Below are positions 1-8,700 of a stretch of DNA of 27,520 bases, piece after piece. Within the stretch, counting starts at the first letter, position 1. Each line of letters opens with the position of its first letter. The position numbers and the translations under genes were made by a program. The notes beneath the pieces were generated by a model. That model made no database searches and had not been told where the DNA came from. It saw only the letters and a list, made by a program, of their open reading frames with translations. Origin of the DNA: Actinomycetes bacterium (lineage in GTDB: Bacteria; Actinomycetota; Actinomycetes; Propionibacteriales; Nocardioidaceae); the NCBI GenBank assembly GCA_023417775.1, contig JAEZEJ010000106.1:1-27520 (forward strand). The letters are read 5' to 3'.

Positions 1-321
1 CGCCTGGGCGTCGACGCGGCCGCGCGGCGGCGGCGCCCCGGCGAGTGCTCCGGCGGCCAGCGTCAACGGGCCGTCCTGGCGCGTGCCGTCATCGCCGAGC
101 CCGCGGTACTGGTGGCCGATGAACCCACCTCGGCCCTCGATCGAGCGAGCATCGCGGCGATGCTCGCGGTGTTGACCGAGTATCGCCGGCGCGGCGGCGC
201 CGTCCTGATCGCGACCCACGACGAGGAGCTCGCGGCACTCGCCGACCGCGTCTATGCCATCGACGACGGCCGGCTGCGACTCCGGGCTCCGGCGCCAGAG
301 GAAGAGGCGAGAACACCATGA
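1..321 (+). CDS. ABC transporter ATP-binding protein, C-terminal part (5' end outside window)
   Basis: The frame is open from base 1, so the gene begins to the left of the window. The visible 106 residues hold the second half of an ABC nucleotide-binding domain: the signature loop CSGGQRQR near residue 16, the Walker B stretch VLVADEPTSALD, and the switch histidine in IATHDEE. The Walker A motif is not in the window. The DEPTSALD form and short C-terminus fit the peptide/lipoprotein-type import or export ATPases (DppF/LolD-like), but the substrate cannot be told. Its stop overlaps the ATG of the KAS III-like gene (ATGA), so the two are probably co-transcribed and translationally coupled. It may supply energy for a transporter of the same metallophore locus; that is inference from position. 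Confidence 0.85.
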   Translation, partial: RLGVDAAARRRRPGECSGGQRQRAVLARAVIAEPAVLVADEPTSALDRASIAAMLAVLTEYRRRGGAVLIATHDEELAALADRVYAIDDGRLRLRAPAPEEEARTP

Positions 322-1337
322 TCGGCAGTGGTCTGCGGGTGACCGCCAGCGCCTCCGTGCTGGGGGACACCGATACGGCCGCGGAGGTCGACCGATGCCT
401 CGGCGAGAAGGACCGCCGGGAGCAGCGGCTCGAGTCCGTGTCCATCGCCGACGCTCCCGCGCCCGTGATGGGGGAGCGCGCCGCTCGGCTGGCGTGGGCT
501 CGCCACCCCGGGAGGCGCGATGACGCACGGGTGGCGCATGTGCTGGCGTGCAGCACGCCCACCGGTCCGCCACTGTGGTCGGCCGCCTCGTGGATCGCCG
601 CGCAGACGATCGGCGCCGACCGCGTGGCCGTCGCCGAGCAGCTGTCGGCGCTGTGCAGCGGGGGAGTGGCCGCGCTGGGGACCGCCGCACGCTGGCTGGC
701 GTGCGAGCCGGAGGTCGACAGCTGCCTGGTGACGGCCGCCGATGCGATCGATCCACGGGTCCTCGACCGATGGGCCTTCGACGGCGGCGTGACCCTCGGT
801 GATGGTGCGGGTGCCGTGGTGCTGGCGCGGGAGGGCCGAGGCCACTCGCTGCTGTCCGTCACGACCGGTGCCGATGTCGGACTGGAGTCAGCGCAGCGCG
901 GTGCGGCGCAGATCGGCTTCGAGGCCGCCCGTCCGATGGATCCGGCGCGGGTCCGTGACCGACTGAGGGAGGCGGTCATGGACCCCGAGAACCCGCTCTC
1001 GGTCGCCGCGATCGTCGACCGGCATCAGCGGCTGCTCGTCGAGGTGGTCGATCGGGCGCTCGCCGAGGCGGGTCTGGAACGCCGGGACATCGTCCACTGG
1101 GCGCTGCCCTTCGTGGGAGCTCAGGCGCTCGAGCACGGCTACCTGCGGCCACTCGGCATCGACGTCGAGGACACGAGCGCGAGCCTCGGTCTGACCACCG
1201 GCCACCTCGGCGGAGCCGACGCCCTCGTGGCCGTGGACCGTCTCGAAGCCGGCGGCCGGATGGCCGCCGGTGATCCGGTGGCCCTCGTCGGGGTCGGCTC
1301 CGGGCTCAGCATCTCCTGCGCCCTCCTCGGCTGGTGA
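318..1337 (+). CDS. KAS III (FabH)-like acyltransferase with altered active site
   Basis: A 339-residue protein with the thiolase-fold layout of beta-ketoacyl-ACP synthase III: a nucleophile Cys113 in SALCSGGVAA, a glycine-rich GDGAGAVVLA near residue 161, and a C-terminal GVGSG loop near 325. FabH uses Cys, His and Asn. Here the region matching the FabH VPHQAN motif reads LPFVGA (about 263-268), so the His is apparently replaced by Phe, and the Asn position reads GHLGGAD with His296. KAS III relatives in secondary metabolism with such changes act as acyl transferases to O, N or S acceptors rather than chain-extending synthases. The ATG overlaps the stop of the upstream ABC ATPase. Being beside a thiazoline-type NRPS suggests a role in starter supply, tailoring or release, which is inference. 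The family call is firm; the reaction is not. Confidence 0.75.
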   Translation: MIGSGLRVTASASVLGDTDTAAEVDRCLGEKDRREQRLESVSIADAPAPVMGERAARLAWARHPGRRDDARVAHVLACSTPTGPPLWSAASWIAAQTIGADRVAVAEQLSALCSGGVAALGTAARWLACEPEVDSCLVTAADAIDPRVLDRWAFDGGVTLGDGAGAVVLAREGRGHSLLSVTTGADVGLESAQRGAAQIGFEAARPMDPARVRDRLREAVMDPENPLSVAAIVDRHQRLLVEVVDRALAEAGLERRDIVHWALPFVGAQALEHGYLRPLGIDVEDTSASLGLTTGHLGGADALVAVDRLEAGGRMAAGDPVALVGVGSGLSISCALLGW

Positions 1338-1367
1338 GTTCCCGTTCCTTCGCTCAACGGATAGGGG

Positions 1368-2294
1368 TCACGAGGGGAGAGGGAGGTCGAGGTCGGCGCG
1401 GAAGAGGCCCTGCTCCAGCCACATCGCGGCGGTGGCCCCGGCGCCGGCCGCTGCGATCACCGATGCCGCTGGGCCCGGGAGCTGGTCGGAACGCGCGCCG
1501 TCACCGGCCGCGCTCACGCCCGCTACGCGGGTCCGGCCGAAGGCGTCGACCGCGACACAGCCGTCGGGCAGGACCTCCGCGCCGAGCCGCTGCCCGAGGT
1601 CGGACTGCGCGGTGGTGCTGGGGAAGGCGAAGAGCGCGGCCCGGGAGAGGGTCGTCCCGTCGGCGAAGACGATGCGCAGGTCGCCATCGCCCTCCAGCCG
1701 GTCGATCGGACGCTCCTCCACGACGATGCCGTGCTGAGTGAGCGATCGGCGCACCTCGCCGTCGACCTCGAGGGGTCCGTCGGACACCAGGATCATGTCG
1801 CTGCTGAAGCGATCGGCGATATAGCGTGCCTGCAGTGCCGCCACGAGCGAGCCGCCGAGCACGGCCAGCGGTTGATCGCGGCTCTCCCAACCGTGGCAGA
1901 ACGGGCAGTGCCGGACCGTGCGCCCGAATCGCTCGCGGAGACCGGGGATGTCGGGGAAGTGATCGGTGAGCCCGGTGGCGAGCAGGACCCGGCGCGCGGT
2001 GAGGGTCTCACCCCCGGCCAGCTCGGCGTGGAAGGCATCGATGTCACCGGTGACGGTGGTGACCGTGTCCTCGCGGAGCGTCACGCTCGGATAGGCGCTG
2101 ATCTCGCCACGGCCGATCTCGCGCAGTCGCGCGGGGTCGGCGCCGTCGCGGCTGAGGAACATGTGCATCTCCTCGGCCGGCGCGTTGCGGGGCGTGCCGC
2201 TGTCGACGACGGTCACCGCGCGGCGTTGCCGGCCGAGCACCATCGCGGCGTTGAGTCCAGCGGGTCCTGCTCCGACGACGAGCACGTCAAGCAT
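1368..2294 (-). CDS. Thioredoxin reductase-like FAD/NAD(P) oxidoreductase with CxxC
   Basis: A 308-residue flavoprotein of the class II pyridine nucleotide-disulfide family. It opens with the FAD-binding dinucleotide fold VVGAGPAGLNAA, has the ATG-type motif LLATGLTDHFPDIPG, a redox-active CPFCHGWE (CxxC), a second shorter nucleotide-binding LAVLGGS, and a C-terminal AAGDGAR FAD motif. It is the length of bacterial TrxB and of the dithiol oxidases GliT/HlmI. I place the start at the ATG of MLDV (2294) because AAGGAG lies six bases upstream; the in-frame ATG two codons earlier abuts that ribosome site. It overlaps the end of the upstream ABC gene by 8 bases, so it is the third gene of a minus-strand operon. 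It may oxidise or reduce thiols of the Cys-derived metabolite or act as a general reductase; the sequence does not decide. Confidence 0.85.
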   Translation of the reverse strand: MLDVLVVGAGPAGLNAAMVLGRQRRAVTVVDSGTPRNAPAEEMHMFLSRDGADPARLREIGRGEISAYPSVTLREDTVTTVTGDIDAFHAELAGGETLTARRVLLATGLTDHFPDIPGLRERFGRTVRHCPFCHGWESRDQPLAVLGGSLVAALQARYIADRFSSDMILVSDGPLEVDGEVRRSLTQHGIVVEERPIDRLEGDGDLRIVFADGTTLSRAALFAFPSTTAQSDLGQRLGAEVLPDGCVAVDAFGRTRVAGVSAAGDGARSDQLPGPAASVIAAAGAGATAAMWLEQGLFRADLDLPLPS

Positions 2295-3987
2295 GGGCAT
2301 CTCCTTCGTTCGGTACCTGGGAGGGGTGATGAGGCCGCCGTTCGAGACCGATGAGGCGACCGTGGTCGAGGGTGACGACGACATCGGCCGTCGCGACGAC
2401 GGCCGGGCTGTGGGTGACGATGACGACGGTGGCGCCGGCGATCGCGGCGCGCAGGGCCGCGATGACCTCGGCCTCGGTGCGGGCGTCGAGCACCGAGGTG
2501 AACTCATCGAGGACCACGAGGGGTGAACCCTTGGCGATCGCGCGGGCGATCGCGACCCGCTGGCGTTCACCCGAGGAGAGCAGCGCGCCGCCCTCGCCGA
2601 CGCGTGCCTCCCATCCTCCCGGCAGACGTGCCGCGACCTCGTCGAGGCCGGCAGCGCTCGCTGCCGCCGTGATCTCCGCGCGCGGAGCATCCGGCCGGGC
2701 GAGCGCGATATTGGCCGCCATGGTGTCGTCGAAGAGGTGGGTGTGCTGGAAGACCGGGGCCACGAGCCGGGCCACCCCGGCGGTGCCGAGGTCGCGGGTG
2801 TCGACGCCGCCGAGGCGCACCTCGCCGGAGGTCGGGTCCAGCATCCGGGTCAGCAGTCCGATGATCGAGCTCTTGCCCGCGCCGGAGGCGCCGACGATCG
2901 CCACCATCGCTCCGGCCGGGATCTCCAGCGAGATCCCGTCCAGCGCCCGCGTGCCGTCGGGATGGACCAGCGTCACCCGGTCGAGCGTGACGCCGACGCC
3001 GGTCGACGCGAGTCCGGGCTGTCGAGGCATCGCCGGCTCCGGCAGCCGTTCCCCGTCGAGGAAGTCCTCGATCCGTTGTCGTGCGGCGGCGGCCAGCCGG
3101 GACGCCCCCGCGTGCTCGCCCGCGTGCAGCAGCTGCTCGCCCGCACGGACGATCAGGACGGCCAGCGTCAGCAGGCCCGCGACATCGACCCGGCCGGCCA
3201 GGACGGCCCAGCCCACGGTGACGAGGAGGAGCGCGATGACGCACTGGATCACCACGACGTAGCCGGCGAGTCCGGGCAATGCCCCGCGCAACAGGCGTCG
3301 TTGGCGCCGATCGAGCCGGTCCAGCGCGCGGGCGACATGTCCGTCCGGGTCGTCGGCGCGCCCGGCGGAGCGCAGCACGGGCTGTTGCTCGGCGAGCTCG
3401 ACGATGCGCGTCGCCACCTCGGCCGCGGCCTCGTGGAGCTCTGCCTCGTTCCGCGCCACCCGGCGCCCGCACCAGACATAGGCGGCGAGAACCAGGGGAA
3501 GCAGTGCGAGGCCCACCGCCGCCACGGCGGGGTCGATGAGCGAGGCGACCGCCAGGGCGGTGACCGGCGTGACGACCGCGCCGATCGCGGGGTCGAGGAG
3601 ATGGGCGGGACGCGTGATCAGGCTCATCACATCGGCGACCGCGAGACGGCTCACGGTGCCTACCGCGGGACCGGTCAGCCGCCCCGGGGCCATGGCACCC
3701 ACCTGTTCGCCGAGGGAGGCGAGCAGCGGCCCGGCGAGGGCGTAGCCATGGGAACGTGCCAGCGCGGTCCCCATCGTCTGGAGCGCCGCCCACGCGACCC
3801 AGAGGAGGCCGAGGGCGGCGAGCGACGGCCAGGGTGAGCGCGCGTCCTCGAGCGCCCGGAAGAGGGGGAGCAGCGCGGCGATGCCCGCCCCCTGGGCGGT
3901 CGCGGCGGCGACCAAGAGCACGGTGGCGATCCGCAGGCCGCGACGATGCTCCTCGGGTACGTGGGACACGGGCAGCCGGGTCAGCAC
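2287..3987 (-). CDS. ABC half-transporter (membrane + ATPase), YbtQ-like partner
   Basis: A 566-residue fused transporter subunit. The first ~300 residues hold several hydrophobic segments (for example around residues 15-35, 50-65, 130-165, 235-280), followed by a nucleotide-binding domain with Walker A GASGAGKSS (Lys372), a slightly degenerate signature LSSGERQR, Walker B LVVLDEFTSVLD with the catalytic Glu present, and a switch His in IVTHSP. Start is GTG at 3987, overlapping the stop of the preceding ABC gene, with AGGAGG four bases upstream. It forms a pair with the ABC gene just upstream, as YbtP and YbtQ do in yersiniabactin loci, where the pair imports the iron complex although it looks like an exporter. 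Import or export of the local NRPS product is inferred from context. Confidence 0.88.
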   Translation of the reverse strand: MLTRLPVSHVPEEHRRGLRIATVLLVAAATAQGAGIAALLPLFRALEDARSPWPSLAALGLLWVAWAALQTMGTALARSHGYALAGPLLASLGEQVGAMAPGRLTGPAVGTVSRLAVADVMSLITRPAHLLDPAIGAVVTPVTALAVASLIDPAVAAVGLALLPLVLAAYVWCGRRVARNEAELHEAAAEVATRIVELAEQQPVLRSAGRADDPDGHVARALDRLDRRQRRLLRGALPGLAGYVVVIQCVIALLLVTVGWAVLAGRVDVAGLLTLAVLIVRAGEQLLHAGEHAGASRLAAAARQRIEDFLDGERLPEPAMPRQPGLASTGVGVTLDRVTLVHPDGTRALDGISLEIPAGAMVAIVGASGAGKSSIIGLLTRMLDPTSGEVRLGGVDTRDLGTAGVARLVAPVFQHTHLFDDTMAANIALARPDAPRAEITAAASAAGLDEVAARLPGGWEARVGEGGALLSSGERQRVAIARAIAKGSPLVVLDEFTSVLDARTEAEVIAALRAAIAGATVVIVTHSPAVVATADVVVTLDHGRLIGLERRPHHPSQVPNEGDAHA

Positions 3988-5729
3988 ACGACCTCCTGCT
4001 GCTCCGACCAGAGTCGGGCGTAGTGGCCCTCGCGCGCGAGCAGGTGCGCGTGGTCTCCTCTCTCGACGACCCGGCCTGCGTCGAGGACCACGATCTCGTC
4101 GGCGTCGCGGACGGTCTCGAGCCGGTGGGCGATGAGCAGCACCGATCGTCCCTCTCTGGCCGCGGCGAGTCCGCGCAGCACATCGCGTTGGGTCCGCTCG
4201 TCGAGAGCCGACGTGGCCTCGTCCAGCACCAGGACGGCACGGTCGGCGAGGACGGCGCGCGCGAGGCACACCCGCTGCGCCTCGCCACCGGACAGCTCGA
4301 TGCCCTCGCCGACGACGGTCGCGTAGCGGTCCGGGAGGGTGGCGATCCGGTCGGAGATCCGGGCCACCGCGGCGGCCCGGGCGATGTCCTCGGGGGACGC
4401 GTCCGGTGCGGCCAGGGCGATGTTGTCGTGGATGGATGCGCGCAGGAGGCGGGGATCCTGGGGGACCCAGGCCACCCGGGTCACGACGTCCTGCTCGTCG
4501 AGATCGGCGTAGTCGACCCCGTCGAGCGTCATCCGACCCTCGGCCACCGGACGCAGTCCCGCGACCGCCTGGGCGATCGTCGACTTGCCCGCTCCCGATC
4601 GACCCACGAGGGCGACCACGGTGCCGGGGCGCATCGTGAGGTCGACACCGGCGAGGGCGACATGGTCGCCGTAGGCGATGGCGACGTCCTCGAGGGCCAC
4701 CGTGACGCGCTCGCCCGGTCCCGCGGGCGGCAGCACCGGTGCGTCGCGGACGGTCTCCTCGTCGAGGAAGTCGCCGATGCGCTGTAACGCGGCCCTGCCG
4801 TGGCCGACGTCCTGGAGGGCGAAGGTGAGCGGCAGGAAGGGCGCGCCGAGCGCGGGAGCCAGCACCACGGCCGCACTGACGGAGACGACATCGGCATGGC
4901 CCGTGGAGACCAGCGCCGCCCCCGCGACGGCCGTCGTCGCCATCGCCGTGAGCGGCGAGAAGGCGAGCTGCGTCGCGGCGTTCGCGCCGGTGAGCCCCCG
5001 GGCCCATGAGCGCACGAAGCCCGCGTACTCGCGCGCGGCCTCGTCGAAGCGGCGGTGGACGCGGTGTTCCGCGCCGAAGAGACGCACCGGCCCGATGCCG
5101 CGGACGAACTCGGTCGCCGCGGCATCGAGCTCGGTCGCCGCCGACTGGAACCGGGGCATCGTGGTGCTGATGCGACGCATCGCGCGTCGGTGGAACACGA
5201 TGCCGACCACCACGGGGAGCAGGGCCGCCGGCAGCAGTGCGGGCGCGGTGACGGCGATCGCGACGACGACGGCCGCGGGCATGGCGACGAGGCTCGCCAG
5301 ATCGAGGATCGCGTGCCCGACGAGGTGATGCAGTGCCCCGATGTCATCGGTCACGGCACGCTTCACCCGGGCGGAGGATCGCTCGTCGAAGAACCGGAGG
5401 GGCAGCCGCGACAGGTGGGCGACGACGCGCTCGCGCAGCGAGTGCTGCAGATCGGCGTCGGCGCGGTGGCTGAGGGCGAAGGCGCACGGATGCAGCACCG
5501 CGCGAAGGAGGGCGGCACCGCCGCCGAGAGCGATCCAGCCGGCGACGTCCGCGGACCGGCCCTCGGCCACGGCCGCCGCGAGGTACACCAGCGCGACCGC
5601 TGGCATGACACCCGCGACCGAGGCCGTCGCCTGCACGGCGATCGCGGCGGCGAGCCTCGTCCTCACCGGGGCGAGCAGCGATGCGGGGGTCGCCGGTCTC
5701 GGGGTGACGGCGCTGGCGGGCGATGACAT
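3981..5729 (-). CDS. ABC half-transporter (membrane + ATPase), YbtP-like, divergent from NRPS
   Basis: A 582-residue subunit with an N-terminal six-helix-type membrane domain (about 20-300) and a C-terminal ATPase: Walker A GRSGAGKST (Lys382), Q-loop WVPQDPRLL, canonical signature LSGGEAQRV, Walker B AVLVLDEATSALD, switch His in LIAHRLET. The start chosen is the ATG at 5729. There is no Shine-Dalgarno sequence before it; instead a TATCAT box ends 7 bases upstream, so the message may be leaderless. A longer in-frame start at 5801 was rejected because it would read through the operator and into the NRPS coding region. First gene of a three-gene minus-strand operon with overlapping stops and starts. 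Its canonical motifs beside the degenerate LSSGE of its partner suggest an asymmetric heterodimer. Confidence 0.88.
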   Translation of the reverse strand: MSSPASAVTPRPATPASLLAPVRTRLAAAIAVQATASVAGVMPAVALVYLAAAVAEGRSADVAGWIALGGGAALLRAVLHPCAFALSHRADADLQHSLRERVVAHLSRLPLRFFDERSSARVKRAVTDDIGALHHLVGHAILDLASLVAMPAAVVVAIAVTAPALLPAALLPVVVGIVFHRRAMRRISTTMPRFQSAATELDAAATEFVRGIGPVRLFGAEHRVHRRFDEAAREYAGFVRSWARGLTGANAATQLAFSPLTAMATTAVAGAALVSTGHADVVSVSAAVVLAPALGAPFLPLTFALQDVGHGRAALQRIGDFLDEETVRDAPVLPPAGPGERVTVALEDVAIAYGDHVALAGVDLTMRPGTVVALVGRSGAGKSTIAQAVAGLRPVAEGRMTLDGVDYADLDEQDVVTRVAWVPQDPRLLRASIHDNIALAAPDASPEDIARAAAVARISDRIATLPDRYATVVGEGIELSGGEAQRVCLARAVLADRAVLVLDEATSALDERTQRDVLRGLAAAREGRSVLLIAHRLETVRDADEIVVLDAGRVVERGDHAHLLAREGHYARLWSEQQEVVC

Positions 5730-5736
5730 ATGGATA

Positions 5737-5742
5737 ATGATA
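5737..5742 (-). promoter_or_regulatory. Candidate -10 element for the divergent ABC operon (leaderless)
   Basis: On the minus strand this reads TATCAT, close to TATAAT, and lies 7 bases before the A of the ATG at 5729. That is the spacing expected if transcription starts at the start codon itself, which fits the absence of a ribosome-binding site. It lies inside the Fur-type operator. No convincing -35 was found. Confidence 0.35.
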
Positions 5743-5744
5743 AT
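5739..5744 (+). promoter_or_regulatory. Candidate -10 element for the NRPS gene
   Basis: GATAAT (five of six to TATAAT) inside the operator, about 10 bases before the NRPS ribosome-binding site GAGGAGG (5754-5760). A second GATAAT sits immediately upstream at 5733-5738. A start near 5751 would give a very short leader. No good -35 is visible. Confidence 0.3.
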
Positions 5745-5767
5745 CACTCGCAAGAGGAGGAGTGGAC

Positions 5768-8700
5768 ATGACCCGTGACGGGGGAGCCGTGCAGAAGACA
5801 CGGACCGAGGTGCTCGAGGTTCTCGCCGAGGTGCTCGGCGAGCCGGTGGACGATGCGCACCCGGCGGTGACGCTGGCCGAGCTGGGCCTGGAGTCGCGCC
5901 AGGCGTTGCGGTTGAGGCGGCTCGTCGAGCAGCGCCTCGGGCGGTCCGTCGCCCTCGTCGACCTCACCGGGGAGCAGACGATCGATGCGGTCGTCGCCGC
6001 GGTGGAACGTGCCGAGCCGGCGGCCGGCGTCACGGCGCAGCCGTCCACGTCCGCCGACGAGGGCCGGCTCACCGAGGTCCAGGCGGCCTACTGGGCCGGG
6101 CGGGATCCCGAGCTGGATCTCGGCGGAGTCGCGACCTACTGGTACAACGAGTACGAGTCCACCCCGTCGGGCGATCTCGATGCCTACTGCGACCGGCTCG
6201 AGCGGGCATGGGCGCGTCTCGTCGATCACCATCCGGCGTTGCGACTCGGCGTGACCCGTGACGGCCGCCAGATCGTCCGGGAGCCGGTGGAATGGGCCTT
6301 CGAGCGTGTCGACCTGCGTGACGCCGCGGACGCGGACGACCGTGCAGAACGGCTGCGCGAGCGGAGCAGTCATCGGGTGCTGACCGAGGAGGACGGCCCG
6401 CTGTTCGCCATCGGCGCCCTGCTCCTGCCGGATGGCCGGGTGCGCGTGATGGTCGGGCTCGACGCGCTCATCGCCGATCTCACCAGCTGGCGGTTGCTCA
6501 TGCGCCAGTGGGGACGGCTCGTCGCCGATCCGGACCATCCGCTCGAGCCGAGCACGATGAGCTTCGTGGAGCATGCCGCTCACGCCCGAGGGACGGAAGC
6601 GGATCGCCGGTGGTGGCGGGATCGTGCCGCGACGCTCCCGCCGGCACCCGCATTGCCGGCGGATCGTGGTCAGGCGCATCGGCGGTTCTCCCGGCACCGC
6701 ACGCGACTCGGCGCCGAGACCTGGGCTGAGACCCGCCGTCGGGCCGCTGACCACGGCGTGACGGCGACGGGAACCGTGCTGGCCTGCTATGCGCTCGCGC
6801 TCGACCGCTTCGGGGCCGGTGGCGAGCACACGCTCGCCCTGACCCTCGCCGGTCGGCCGGACAGCGGCGCGGAGCATGTCGTCGGGCAGTTCGCCCAGAC
6901 CGGTCTGCTCGCCTGCCCGGATCCGCGAGAGCGTCCCGGCGATGGCTTCGCCGGCTATGCGCGCACGGTCGGGCGCGGCCTCTTCAACCTCCTCGATCAC
7001 GCCTCCGTCGGCAGCGTCGAGGTGCGGCGCCTGGCCGGCCGGGATCCCTCGGCGGCGGACTTCCCGATCGTCTTCACCTCCGGAATCGGCGGGGGAGAGG
7101 ACCGTCACGACGGCTGGCTCGGCGAGCGGGTCCATGGCGTCTCGCAGACACCGCAGGTCCTGCTGGACCACCTGGTGTGGGAGGAGGACGGCGAGCTGGT
7201 GCTGACGATGGACGCCGTCGAGGGCGTGTTCGACGACGGGATCGTCGAGGGCCTTCTCTCGATGGTCGCGACCCTCGTCGAGACCCTCGCCGACCAGGGT
7301 GCCTGGCAGGCTCCCGGTCTCGGATGGGACCCGTCCGGCGGTCTCCCGGCGCCCCGGCCGGAGTCGCCCTTCGCGGACGCGGGTCCTCTCATCGCGGATC
7401 CGGCGCGTCGCTGGTGGACATCGGAGCCGGCCGTGATCGCGGACGGCGCCCCACTCGGCCATGGTGCGCTCGCGGAGCGCGCTGCCTCGGTCGCCGCGAT
7501 GCTGCGGTCGGCGGGTGCGGGACCGGGGGACCTGGTCGTCGTCGCTCTGCCCAAGGGGGCCTCGCAGATCGTGGCGGTCCTCGGGACGGTCGGTGCCGGG
7601 GCAGGCTACGTACCGGTCGACCCCCGGTGGCCGGAGCAGCGACTGTCCTCCGTCGTGCGCCGGTCCGGCGCACGGTGGGCGATCGTCGCGGAGGATGCTC
7701 CGCCCGAGGCGCTGACCGGCGTGGGGACGGTGGTACGGCTCGCCATCGACGGCCGGGTCATCGGGCGCGGACCGGCGGGAGAGGACCGGGGCGCCGCGCG
7801 AGCTCGCCCCGATGACCTCGCCTATGCCATCTTCACGTCCGGTTCGACCGGTGAGCCCAAGGGCGTCGCGGTCACGCACCGACAGGCGCGCTGCACCATC
7901 GACGACATCGTGGGGCGCTACGGCATCGGGCCGGGGGATCGGGTCCTCGCGTTGTCGGCGTTGACCTTCGACCTGTCGGTCTTCGACATCTTCGGGCTGC
8001 TCGGCGCCGGTGGCGCGATGGTCCTGCCGGCCGCCGACGAGCTCCGGGATCCCGGAGCGTGGGCCCGGCTCATCGGTGACCACGGGGTGACGATCTGGAA
8101 CACCGCTCCGGCTCTGCTGGAGATGCTCGTCGAACATGCCGAGCATGACCCGGTGGCGGCGGAGCGGCTCTCCTCACTGCGCATCGTGATGCTCTCGGGA
8201 GACTGGATCCCGGTCACGCTGCCGGATCGATTGCGGGCCCTGGCGCCGAAGGCGGACGTGCACTCGCTCGGCGGTGCCACCGAGGCGGCCATCTGGTCGA
8301 TCACCTATCCGATCGGCCAGGTCGACCCCGGCTGGTCGAGCATCCCCTATGGACGTGCGCTGGAGGGTCAGTCCTTCCACGTCCTCGACGACGGCCGGCC
8401 GTGCCATGTCGGCGAGACCGGAGAGCTGTTCATCGGCGGCGACGGCGTGGCACAGGGCTATGTCGGCGATCCGGAGCAGACCGCCGATCGCTTCGCCGTG
8501 CATCCGGTGCTGGGGGAGCGGCTGTACCGCACGGGCGATCTCGGACGCTGGCGTCCCGATGCGAGGATCGAGTTCCTCGGCCGCGTGGACCGGCAGATCA
8601 AGATCCAGGGCTTCCGGATCGAGCTCGGGGAGGTCGAGGCGGCGCTCGCGCGATGCGATCGGGTACGGCAGGCCGTCGCCGCTTCCGTGCCGGGACCGGA

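Larger units (their letters stand above)
5733..5751 (+). promoter_or_regulatory. Fur-family (Fur/Zur-type) operator between divergent NRPS and ABC genes
   Basis: The 19 bases match the classical Fur-box consensus GATAATGATAATCATTATC at 16 positions, with the first 14 identical. It is the only markedly AT-rich stretch in this GC-rich region and fills the 38-bp gap between the two divergent start codons. Bases 5732-5746 also match the Streptomyces Zur-box form TGAAAATGATTTTCA at 11 of 15 positions, so the regulator could be Fur or Zur. Actinobacterial iron control usually uses DtxR/IdeR, whose box is different. A metal-responsive repressor here would control synthesis and transport together. 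Confidence 0.6.

Noticed and set aside
3988..5007. Extension of the second ABC gene upstream in the same frame, giving 906 residues
   Set aside because: The added part overlaps the first ABC gene in another frame and is low-complexity; the GTG at 3987 with AGGAGG is the natural start.
5730..5801. Longer start (GTG 5801) for the first ABC transporter
   Set aside because: It would translate the Fur-type operator (giving an Ile run) and overlap the NRPS start, with no ribosome site.
5744..8146. Long minus-strand open frame of 800 codons opposite the NRPS
   Set aside because: It is antisense to a clear NRPS with all motifs in the plus frame, its product has no recognisable domain, and long antisense frames are expected in GC-rich DNA.
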